This document shows, in pieces, positions 25,629 to 33,121 of a stretch of 64,000 nt of DNA. The DNA comes from Fermentibacter sp963718745 [NCBI: Candidatus Fermentibacterota bacterium] (GTDB lineage Bacteria > Fermentibacterota > Fermentibacteria > Fermentibacterales). The stretch covers positions 2,418,001 to 2,482,000 of the forward strand of contig OY970370.1 of NCBI GenBank assembly GCA_963718745.1, written 5' to 3'. A program made the translations under genes and the position numbers. The notes below the pieces were generated by a model that saw only the letters and a list, made by a program, of their open reading frames with translations, did not search any database and was not told where the DNA came from. Numbering within the stretch: the first letter of the stretch is position 1; every line of letters starts with the position of its first letter.

Positions 25629-26604
25629 ACGAATCGCGGCCGGGAGGGGAGTGCTGCTTCCGCCTCTCCCTGGCCTTCTCGGCCGTGATCTCCTCCACGA
25701 GATGCCTGCTGTGAGACGAGGAGTCCGCCAGGGACGCCATCACAGTCAGCAGCAGGCCTATCACCACGAGGAAGAGCCCAGTGATGGCCACTCCCTTGAA
25801 AGGGGTGACCAATCCGATCGAGAGCCAGCGCAGGAACACGAAGGCTTCGCCGGCAAGCCCCGCGGCGATCATGAACAGGCCCGGAAGGCCGTAGAACTTC
25901 CATGGCATGTGGTCATGCGATGCCGAATAGATGGCCCCGGCCGACAGCAGCGCGTATCTGGCCAGGTTCCCCGATATCCTCGAGCGGCCGTGCTCCCTGC
26001 TGCCTCTGACCGGCAGGGCGACTTCGGCTATCGACATGCCCTTCCAGGCCAGATCGATGAGCGTTTCCTGAGTGTATGTGAACCGGCTGAAGGAGCTCAG
26101 CCTCTCCAGCGCCTGGGGTCCGTACGCCCTGAAGCCGCACGTGGCGTCGTGCACCCCTGCGCCGGTAAGGGAGTTCACTATCGATGCGATGCACCTGTTG
26201 CCCGCCCGCCTGATCCAGGGGGCGTCGCTGGGGGAGGCGCCCGGCATGAACCGGCTGCAGGTGGCCATGTCCGCCCGGCCCTCCAGCAGCGGTTCGATAA
26301 GGCGCGGGATCCCGGCCGGGTCGAACTGCCCGTCGCCATCGACTGTCACGAGGATGTCGTAGCCATTCTCCCTGGCGCATGCAAGCGCCGTCCTGAATGC
26401 AGCTCCCAGACCCCGGTTGCCCGTGTGCCTGGATACTGCGGCGCCCGCCGCCAGAGCCGTCCGCGCCGTCGAGTCGGATGAACCGTCGTCGATCACGAGG
26501 ACGTCGACGGCCGAGACTCCACGGATGCTCCCGGGGACTCCCGAGACCACCCCTCCTATCGTCTTCTCCTCGTTCAGGGCGGGAATGGCGACAAGGACAC
26601 GCAT
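25618..26604 (-). CDS. GT2 glycosyltransferase, dolichyl-phosphate-mannose-synthase-like, with C-terminal membrane segments
   Basis: 328 residues. The GT-A domain has VAIPALNEEKTIGGVV, VLVIDDGSSDST, the DxD-type VTVDGDGQFDP and GFRAYGPQAL. Two hydrophobic segments follow (about 230-255 and 266-290), then a charged tail. This layout fits transfer of a sugar from a nucleotide to polyprenyl phosphate at the inner membrane. GGAGGGTGAGTC precedes the ATG. It is divergent from the polytopic glycosyltransferase-like gene, which could use the polyprenyl-sugar it makes (inference). Confidence 0.87.
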   Translation of the reverse strand: MRVLVAIPALNEEKTIGGVVSGVPGSIRGVSAVDVLVIDDGSSDSTARTALAAGAAVSRHTGNRGLGAAFRTALACARENGYDILVTVDGDGQFDPAGIPRLIEPLLEGRADMATCSRFMPGASPSDAPWIRRAGNRCIASIVNSLTGAGVHDATCGFRAYGPQALERLSSFSRFTYTQETLIDLAWKGMSIAEVALPVRGSREHGRSRISGNLARYALLSAGAIYSASHDHMPWKFYGLPGLFMIAAGLAGEAFVFLRWLSIGLVTPFKGVAITGLFLVVIGLLLTVMASLADSSSHSRHLVEEITAEKARERRKQHSPPGRDSSSC

Positions 26605-26715
26605 GACTCACCCTCCGCGCAGGTCCGTTTCCATGAGCTGAAGATCGCGGTCCCCGGGTGCACAGGCAAGCCCGCAGCGCTTGCGATGCAGTCCGGGAGT
26701 CGTTCTGTTAGGCGC

Positions 26716-28461
26716 ATGGAAGGGTTCGCACTCTCTCTCGCGGGGTTCGCGTCGCTGGCGGGTGCGCTGGCATGCGCGGGAAGGCTGATCCTTACAGACC
26801 GGCCCTGGCCGGAGCGAGTCGCGATGGGTGCGCTGGTCCTGTATCTCGCGGTCTCCCTGGCGGGATGGGCGTCCCTGCTCGCCGGCCCCGTCCTGTGGGG
26901 CATCCTCGTGGTACCTGTCGCTGCGGGCATCCTCCTTTCGAAGAAGACACCCATCCGGTTCAGGCCACCCGTGATCCTGATCGTGACAGCCGTCATCCTC
27001 CTGCCTCTGGCCGCGATGCCCCAGACCGCCCGGGACGCGATGAACCATCACATGTACCTGCCGCGCCTCTGGCTGGAGTCAGGATCCATCCACAGACCGG
27101 GCTGGTGCCCCTTCTTCTTCTATCCCTACCTGGTCGAGTCGCTCTATGCACTCGTCGGAGGAACATTCGGATTCAGGGCGGCAGGAGTCGTCAGCCTGAC
27201 AGGGTTCCTGGCGGCCGTCGCTGCAGCCTGGCATGCCGCCTCTCCCGCCGGGAGGAGGGCGTCCCTGATGTCCGCCCTTGTGGTGCTCAGCATCCCGGAG
27301 GCGCTGAGGAACGCCACCTGGGCGTATTCTGACTCCTTCCTGCTCCTATTCTCGATCCTGGCTGCAGGCGAACTGGCCAGGAAGGATGGGAGCCCCCTGC
27401 TGACCGCCCTGTGGGCCGCGGCGGCGGGGGCATGCAAATACAACGGTCTGCCGGTCATGGCATTCGTCCTGCTCGCGCTGGCATGGAAGCTCAGGAGACA
27501 GGTCCCGAAACTCGCGGTTCCCCTCGCGGCAGCGATCCTGCTCTCGGCAACCTGGGCGCTGCCCAACGCACTGGAGACGGGGAACCCGTTCCATCCCCTC
27601 CTGGGGAGTCTCTTCGGCAATGCCGAGGTGCTCGACGCCCGGACCTCGGAACTGCTCGGGGCATCTTCAGACTACATGGCCTCCGTCTCGTCCCCGGGTG
27701 ACCTGCTGGCCCTCCCGCTCCGGATGTCGGTACAGGGCAGGTGGGACGACCCCAGGCTCTACGACGGAGCCTCCGGCCCTCTGATCCTCATGGGGGTCCT
27801 TCTCTTCCTCCTGCTGGGAAGGAACCGTACGTCGATCCTGCCCGCCCTGGCCGTCCTCCTGATGACCGTCTTCTTCAGCGGTGCCGCGGTGAGGGTGAGA
27901 TACCTCTTCGGGGCCTTCGGGATGCTCGCGATCCCGGCCGGGGCAGGACTGGACAGGGCTCTATCAGTGGGCCGTCCCGGTCGCGTCGCGGTATGGGCCG
28001 CCATTGCGATATGCCTCTTCTGGAGCGGATCCTGGCTCGCAAGGCTGTACGCCGCCGAGAGGCCGTGGGAGGCCGCCGATCCGTCCTTCCTCGAGAAGAG
28101 ATTGCCCTACATGTCCTTCTACAGTGAAGTTGACAGCGTACTTGAACCGGGCGACACGACCCTGTTCGTGAACATGGGCAACAGGGCCTTCTACTACCCC
28201 GGATACGCCGTATTCAACAGCCGCAGGTTCCCTCTGGACATCCTGCAGCCGCTCTGGGCGGGAACCGATTCCGACGGGCTGGCATCGCTGCTCCGTGCGC
28301 GGGGGATATCCCACCTGGCGGTGGACATGGACATTGCAGACATCAATATCACGGGGGAGCTCACGGACGAGGAGTTCGCCGAATGGAGAGAGTTCGCAGC
28401 GCTGCGGATGGAACCGGTCGTCTCCCTGGGGCCCTATGTGCTCTTCAGGTTGAAGGAATGA
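26716..28461 (+). CDS. Polytopic GT39/GT83-like glycosyltransferase
   Basis: About 581 residues with roughly eleven hydrophobic segments in the first 430, then a soluble periplasmic-type tail. The first outer loop has ARDAMNHHMYLPRLWLESG, resembling the DA.(x)YHLxLPxLWLE loop of GT83-like enzymes that take sugars from polyprenyl phosphate; the catalytic acid would be the Asp there. The ATG at 26716 was chosen over 26686 because the hydrophobic stretch starts just after it; neither has a strong ribosome site. The last 28 bases overlap the small gene on the other strand. Confidence 0.75.
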   Translation: MEGFALSLAGFASLAGALACAGRLILTDRPWPERVAMGALVLYLAVSLAGWASLLAGPVLWGILVVPVAAGILLSKKTPIRFRPPVILIVTAVILLPLAAMPQTARDAMNHHMYLPRLWLESGSIHRPGWCPFFFYPYLVESLYALVGGTFGFRAAGVVSLTGFLAAVAAAWHAASPAGRRASLMSALVVLSIPEALRNATWAYSDSFLLLFSILAAGELARKDGSPLLTALWAAAAGACKYNGLPVMAFVLLALAWKLRRQVPKLAVPLAAAILLSATWALPNALETGNPFHPLLGSLFGNAEVLDARTSELLGASSDYMASVSSPGDLLALPLRMSVQGRWDDPRLYDGASGPLILMGVLLFLLLGRNRTSILPALAVLLMTVFFSGAAVRVRYLFGAFGMLAIPAGAGLDRALSVGRPGRVAVWAAIAICLFWSGSWLARLYAAERPWEAADPSFLEKRLPYMSFYSEVDSVLEPGDTTLFVNMGNRAFYYPGYAVFNSRRFPLDILQPLWAGTDSDGLASLLRARGISHLAVDMDIADINITGELTDEEFAEWREFAALRMEPVVSLGPYVLFRLKE

Positions 28462-28751
28462 CTGTTGAACGCCTCCATGACCCTGCGGAGGAGTTCGCTC
28501 TCGTCGGAGATGTTCCTGAGATCGACCGGGATGGAGCTGAGGGCGTCGATGTACGCCCTTATAACGGCCGCCTTGGTGATCCGCTGGCGCCTGTGGTGAC
28601 GGTCCCTGTTCTGGGAGATCGCCCTCACTATGCGGGTGAGGACCTCCTCCTGATCCTGCCTGACCGGTACCGTCAGCCTTACGCTGGCGGAGTCACCCTC
28701 CTCGAAATCCATTATGCTGGAAACAATTCCGGGTTTGGTTCTTGCAGTCAT
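28434..28751 (-). CDS. Small putative ribbon-helix-helix-like protein divergent from the pilus operon
   Basis: 105 residues from the ATG at 28751, which has GGAGGTCGAG upstream; an earlier ATG at 28772 lies within or before the likely transcript start. A strand-like ASVRLTVPV is followed by a helix QEEVLTRIVRAISQN, a basic link RDRHHRRQR and helix ITKAAVIRAYIDALSSI. This recalls ribbon-helix-helix DNA-binding proteins, where ITKxxVIRxA is common in the second helix, but the length and basic insert are unusual. I do not recognise a family. Position back-to-back with pilMN suggests a regulator. Confidence 0.6.
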   Translation of the reverse strand: MTARTKPGIVSSIMDFEEGDSASVRLTVPVRQDQEEVLTRIVRAISQNRDRHHRRQRITKAAVIRAYIDALSSIPVDLRNISDESELLRRVMEAFNSHSFNLKST

Positions 28752-28767
28752 CTCGACCTCCGACGCA

Positions 28768-28795
28768 AACATAAAGGGCGGTCTGCCCCCGTCAA
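28768..28795 (-). promoter_or_regulatory. Putative promoter for the small divergent gene
   Basis: On the minus strand TTGACG (28795-28790), 16-base spacer, TATGTT (28773-28768). Transcription would start just before the ribosome site used by the ATG at 28751. Confidence 0.6.
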
Positions 28796-28831
28796 GGGAT
28801 ATATGAAGTTTCGGAGTTATGAATTTGGGTA

Positions 28832-28860
28832 TTGACGACTTTGGACATCTCTGTTAAACT
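28832..28860 (+). promoter_or_regulatory. Strong sigma70-type promoter for the pilMN operon
   Basis: TTGACG (28832-28837), exactly 17 bases, TAAACT (28855-28860), about 84 bases before the pilMN ATG. The flanking DNA is AT-rich for this genome. Confidence 0.68.
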
Positions 28861-28943
28861 TCGATAGGTGCAGGAGGGCACTGTGATTCCTCCCCCGGCA
28901 CGATGTCGGGGTCTGGATTCAAGCTGAACGGTTGGAGGCACAG

Positions 28944-30695
28944 ATGGGCTTCGGCGGTTCTATCAAGTCGGCCGTAGGCCTGGATATCGGCAGCCATTCT
29001 GTGAAAGTGGTCGAGCTGATAAGGTCTGGAAAGACCTTGAAGCTGGCCAGGTTCGCCATCCAGGAACTGGCTCCCGGTACAGTGGCCGACGGTGAGATCG
29101 TCAACAGGGAACTGGTGAACACCGGGATAAGGGATGCCCTCAGGAATGCAGGCATCAAACCCAAGCTGGTCTTCTCGGCCGTCTCCGGCAGGAGCGTCAT
29201 CGTCCGGCGCATCCCGATGGAGAAGATGTCCGAGGAGAACGCCCGTCAGGCCATCCGCTGGGAAGCGGAGCAGCATATCCCGTTCCGGATCGACGAGGTC
29301 AGCATCGACTTCAAGATCATCAACCCGGAACTCGCTCCGGGGCAGATGGAGGTCCTGCTGGTCGCCGCGAAGAAGGAAGCCGTCGATCTCCATCGCGGGC
29401 TCCTGCAGTCGTCGGGCGTCAGGCCCGCGGCGATCGAGCTCGAGCAGTTCGCCCTCCAGAGGGCGTACGAGTACAACTACAAACCCGGCCCGGACGAGTG
29501 CATCACGATCCTCAACATCGGCGCCGAGGTCACCAACATGGTTGTCGTCAAGGGCGGGCTGCCCAGCTTCAACCGCGACCTGTCGATCGGTGGGAACCGG
29601 TTCATCGAAGCCCTCCAGAGATCGATGGGGCTCGACTACGAGACGGCCGAATCCGTCCTGAAGGGAGAGCTCCCCGAGGGAGCCTCGCAGGACGAGGTCA
29701 AATCCGCCGTCGGTTATGTGATCGAGGAGCTCTCCACAAGCGTCCGCCGTTCGTTCATATCCTTCCAGGCCTCGGGCGAGAGCACGAGGATAGACAGGAT
29801 GTACATAAGCGGCGGCTGCTCCCTCGTTCCGGGTCTCGCCTCGACCCTGAGCGAGCAGCATGGACTGCCGGTGGAGGCCCTGGAGACATTCCGCAACGTG
29901 ACTGCCGACTCCTCGGTGATCTCTGATTCGGACAGGCCGGTGATGAGTGCCCTCCTAGCCGTCAGCATCGGGCTTGCCCTCAGGGCGTTCGAACCCGGCA
30001 GGGTCGATGTGAATGTCATGGAGGAGGCGGAGGCGAAGAGGAAGAAGGCTCCCGCCGCCGGCGGCAGTGCGGCCGCGGCCTCCTCACCCGCCGCTGCCAT
30101 CCTCTCCTATCTGCCGATACTGCTGATCGTGGGCGGGGTGATCGCGATGGGCATCCACTATGCCGGGCTGAAGAAGCAGCAGACCGAGCTGGAAGGCCAG
30201 ATCACCGAGATAAATGGAGAGATCGCCCAGATGGAGACCCAGGTGAGCCAGCAGACAGAGGCCAACACCCTGCTGGCCGATCTCGAGGCAAGGCGCGCGG
30301 CGATCCAGAGCCTGTCACTCGACCAGCGCTATGCGGTCTATGTCATGGAGTACCTGTGCAGGGCCCTGTACCCGCAGCAGACGACGCTGGCCGAGGAGGC
30401 CGACAAGGGCATCTACCTGACCGCTATGGTGGTCTCGGGAGAGAGCCTCCATCTGACCGGGATCGCCAGGACCTGGGGCGATGTAGTGGCCTTCCAGCGC
30501 CGTCTCGTCGAGCAGATGCCGGACGGCCAGACTCCTCTGTTCCAGCTTGCCGAATACGGCCAGACATACACTTTGACGCCCGCAACCGATCCGACCGGCA
30601 TGACCGGCGGGGAGCTGAGATACCAGTTCGATCTGGAAGTCAGTGTCAACAGGGGCTCCCTGATGCCCCTTGTCGGCAACTACTCCGGGATCTGA
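28944..30695 (+). CDS. pilMN: PilM-PilN fusion, type IV pilus alignment protein
   Basis: 583 residues. About 1-350 are PilM, the actin-like cytoplasmic ATPase: AVGLDIGSHSVKVVEL (phosphate loop), KLVFSAVSGRSVIVRRIPM, EAEQHIPF, NIGAEVTNMVVVKGG and MYISGGCSLVPGL. From about 355 the sequence becomes PilN-like: RVDVNVMEEAEAKRKK (normally the free PilN N-terminus that binds PilM), an Ala linker, one membrane helix (about 390-408), a coiled coil (KKQQTELEGQITEINGEIAQME) and a PilN/GspL-type periplasmic fold. TTGGAGG precedes the ATG at 28944. There is no frameshift between the parts. Confidence 0.9.
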   Translation: MGFGGSIKSAVGLDIGSHSVKVVELIRSGKTLKLARFAIQELAPGTVADGEIVNRELVNTGIRDALRNAGIKPKLVFSAVSGRSVIVRRIPMEKMSEENARQAIRWEAEQHIPFRIDEVSIDFKIINPELAPGQMEVLLVAAKKEAVDLHRGLLQSSGVRPAAIELEQFALQRAYEYNYKPGPDECITILNIGAEVTNMVVVKGGLPSFNRDLSIGGNRFIEALQRSMGLDYETAESVLKGELPEGASQDEVKSAVGYVIEELSTSVRRSFISFQASGESTRIDRMYISGGCSLVPGLASTLSEQHGLPVEALETFRNVTADSSVISDSDRPVMSALLAVSIGLALRAFEPGRVDVNVMEEAEAKRKKAPAAGGSAAAASSPAAAILSYLPILLIVGGVIAMGIHYAGLKKQQTELEGQITEINGEIAQMETQVSQQTEANTLLADLEARRAAIQSLSLDQRYAVYVMEYLCRALYPQQTTLAEEADKGIYLTAMVVSGESLHLTGIARTWGDVVAFQRRLVEQMPDGQTPLFQLAEYGQTYTLTPATDPTGMTGGELRYQFDLEVSVNRGSLMPLVGNYSGI

Positions 30696-30705
30696 TGGGG
30701 GGATC

Positions 30706-31131
30706 ATGAACAGGATCGTGGTACTATCGATGACTGCAGCGCTCGCCGTCCTGTCGGGTTGCGATCCCTTCGGGGCAGACGAGACCAGTGTCTACGTCAC
30801 AGGGATGATCTACGAGGATCTCGGACATACCACCCCTGCGGAGGGGGTCACCGTGGTCGCCCACGGTGACTCGGTGAACACCTTCGACAAGAGCGACCTC
30901 ACAGGCTCCGACGGCAGGTTCTTCATCGAGATGCCCCTCTACCCGACCCCGGGCGAGGAGGGCATAGGCTACACGCTGCCCGGCTTCGGCCTGTTCGGGA
31001 TGACCGCCCACCAGGGGCTCTTCACCTACGTGTACGCCGACCTCGAACAGCAGCCCTTCGTCATCGAGACCGGCGATACTCTCGTCGTCTGGGACATCGA
31101 CCTCGAGTCCTTCGGTTCGGGCGGCGAGTGA
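30706..31131 (+). CDS. Small lipoprotein inside the pilus operon
   Basis: 141 residues. A lipoprotein signal ends in LSGC (Cys about residue 16). The mature part resembles a carboxypeptidase-regulatory-like beta-sandwich: VYVTGMIYEDLGHTTPAEGVTVVAHGD, then TGSDGRFFIEMPLYP. No pilus family matches. It starts ten bases after pilMN and lies before pilO, so it is probably co-transcribed, and may be a periplasmic or outer-membrane helper of the pilus machine. Confidence 0.78.
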   Translation: MNRIVVLSMTAALAVLSGCDPFGADETSVYVTGMIYEDLGHTTPAEGVTVVAHGDSVNTFDKSDLTGSDGRFFIEMPLYPTPGEEGIGYTLPGFGLFGMTAHQGLFTYVYADLEQQPFVIETGDTLVVWDIDLESFGSGGE

Positions 31132-31162
31132 TGGCTCCGGCAACGCCTGGAGGAGGTTCGAA

Positions 31163-31720
31163 GTGGCACTAGACCTTCGTGATCCAAAGCTCCTGCGCTT
31201 CTTCCTCGGGCTTCTCCTTCTCGCTGCACTGGTCTACGTGTACTTCAACTTCATAGCGAAGGGGTCGACCGAATCCATCACGTCGCTCGAGGATCAGCTC
31301 AGGATGAAGCAGATGGAGCTCAACCAGCTCCGTGCCCAGACCTCCGAGGACATGGCGGTCATGGCACAGCAGATCGAGATGTACGAACAGGAGCTGGAGA
31401 ACCTGGACAGGTTCCTGCCCAGGCAGTACAGCCAGGACGAGGTCCTCGAGCTCCTGACCACAAAGGCTGCCAGCAGCGGCATACAGATAGTGAACCTCAA
31501 CCCCCTCCCTCCAGCTCTGGAGGGCCAGTATGCAGTCTACAGCTGGCAGATAAGGCTGACCGGAAGGTACCACAGGCTGGGCGTCTTCTTCGATCAGCTG
31601 ACCCAGGAAACGATGATGACGGCGATAACGGATCTAAACATCCAGCAGCTGAAGGCGGCGGAGGGGAAGTTCGACAACATCGAGGCTTCCTTCGTCTTCT
31701 CCGCCTACACTCAGCCCTAG
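31163..31720 (+). CDS. pilO: Type IV pilus protein PilO
   Basis: 185 residues from a GTG with GGAGG upstream. A short cytoplasmic start, one membrane helix (LLRFFLGLLLLAALVYVYF), a coiled coil (LEDQLRMKQMELNQLRAQ; IEMYEQELENLDRFLP) and a ferredoxin-like periplasmic domain with LTGRYHRLGVFFDQLTQ, a PilO hallmark. It pairs with the PilN part of the upstream fusion to link the inner-membrane platform to PilP and the secretin. Confidence 0.9.
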   Translation: MALDLRDPKLLRFFLGLLLLAALVYVYFNFIAKGSTESITSLEDQLRMKQMELNQLRAQTSEDMAVMAQQIEMYEQELENLDRFLPRQYSQDEVLELLTTKAASSGIQIVNLNPLPPALEGQYAVYSWQIRLTGRYHRLGVFFDQLTQETMMTAITDLNIQQLKAAEGKFDNIEASFVFSAYTQP

Positions 31721-31732
31721 GGGGTGAAGGAC

Positions 31733-33121
31733 GTGAAGTTCCCCGTGTCATTCTTCGTCCTGATCATCCTCCTGGCCGTGATCTCCTCAGGCTGCGGACC
31801 CGGACCGGATTCGACCGGTGCGAACGTTGCCGTCGACGGTCAGGCGGAGATCGCAGACAGCCCCGCCCCCGTGGGCTGGCTGGAAGTCGCCATCCCGGGA
31901 GGACCGCCCTCGGTCATGGCCGTCGATGACGGCGGGATATGGGCCGCATTCCCGGGCGGCGGAGTGCTCAGGTGCTCGATGGCCGACGGCCGCTGGAGCA
32001 GTTACGATCTGGGTCCCGTTGCCGCATCGCCTGTAGAGGCGGTCGTCTCTTCGGGAACTCTGATCCTGCTCAGCGACTCGGCCCTGATAGCCTTCGACGG
32101 GAACGAGGCGACCGTGACGGCGCTTCCGGAGGGATTCGACCCCTCCGACGTCGCTCTCGGCGACGCCGGACCCGTGCTGCTCTCGGATGAAGGAAGCATA
32201 GCCCTGTCGACCGCGGAGGGCTGGGACCTGCGCTCGCCGGTCACTCCCGCCGCAGGTTCGGAAGCTCTCTCCTGGCTGGCTCCTGACTGGGTGTACTCCG
32301 CCGGGGACCGCCTGATGAGATACGATCCCTCAGCGGACCTCTGGCAGGAGGAAACACTCCCGTCGGCAGGTCCGGTCCTTGCTGCGGACGGGAATCTCTT
32401 CGCCGCTTCCGGAGGCGTCGTCCTCAGGCGGACGGGTCCGGGGCAGTGGGAGGAGGTCCTCAGAGGCAGGCTCTGCGGTGACTATGCCGTTTCCGGCCAG
32501 AGGATCATCGATCCTTCCGACCCTTCCGAGGTCGTTGCGGACGCTCTTCCCATCGAGCCTCTGCGCCTGCTGAGGGGTTCCGCGGAGGGACAGGTCTGGG
32601 CCGTGGACGAGATGGGCCTCATGGTCTGCGCGGAGATGGGCTCCCTGGAGACCAGGCTCTCCGGGTACGACATGGAACGGATCGAGTGCACGCTCGCCGG
32701 ACAGACCGGAGCGGCGGCAGGCGGATCGGCCGGAGTCTCGCCGGTCCTGACGGCAGCCAGCGGAGCTTTCCGCATCTATGAATCCGTGTCCAGCCGCCCT
32801 GATCCGTTCACGGAGTTCCCCGCAAGGCGGAGGGATCTCAGGAGACCTCTCGGGGACATTGCGATCGAAGAGCTCAGGCTGGTCGGGATCACGCTCGATC
32901 CCGCCGGCGGAGACCAGGCGATGGTCGAGGATGTCAGCGGAGTGCCCTACATCCTCTATGTCGACACCGAGCTGGCGAACAACACAAGGATAGCCGAGAT
33001 AACGGCGAACGAAGTGATAGTCGTACAGGAAGTCACGGTCGACTATGGGCCGGAGCGCGGAGGAACCGCTTCTATCCCCACCATCTATACGATGCGGCTT
33101 CACGAAGAGGGTGGTCTGTAA
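31733..33121 (+). CDS. pilP: Lipoprotein with beta-propeller-like region fused to a PilP domain
   Basis: About 462 residues. The lipobox is ISSGC. About residues 45-340 are repeats with the rhythm of a propeller (IWAAFPGGGVLRCS, LILLSDSALIAFDG, VLLSDEGSIALS, NLFAASGGVVLRR, VWAVDEMGLMVCA). The last 110 match PilP: FPARRRDLRRPLGDIAIEELRLVGITL, then MVEDVSGVPYILYV and ITANEVIVVQEV. PilP normally has no propeller and is about 170 residues. The GTG at 31733 follows a GGGGGTGA site by a usual distance; GTG 31724 is the alternative. Its TAA overlaps the pilQ ATG by one base. Confidence 0.83.
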   Translation: MKFPVSFFVLIILLAVISSGCGPGPDSTGANVAVDGQAEIADSPAPVGWLEVAIPGGPPSVMAVDDGGIWAAFPGGGVLRCSMADGRWSSYDLGPVAASPVEAVVSSGTLILLSDSALIAFDGNEATVTALPEGFDPSDVALGDAGPVLLSDEGSIALSTAEGWDLRSPVTPAAGSEALSWLAPDWVYSAGDRLMRYDPSADLWQEETLPSAGPVLAADGNLFAASGGVVLRRTGPGQWEEVLRGRLCGDYAVSGQRIIDPSDPSEVVADALPIEPLRLLRGSAEGQVWAVDEMGLMVCAEMGSLETRLSGYDMERIECTLAGQTGAAAGGSAGVSPVLTAASGAFRIYESVSSRPDPFTEFPARRRDLRRPLGDIAIEELRLVGITLDPAGGDQAMVEDVSGVPYILYVDTELANNTRIAEITANEVIVVQEVTVDYGPERGGTASIPTIYTMRLHEEGGL

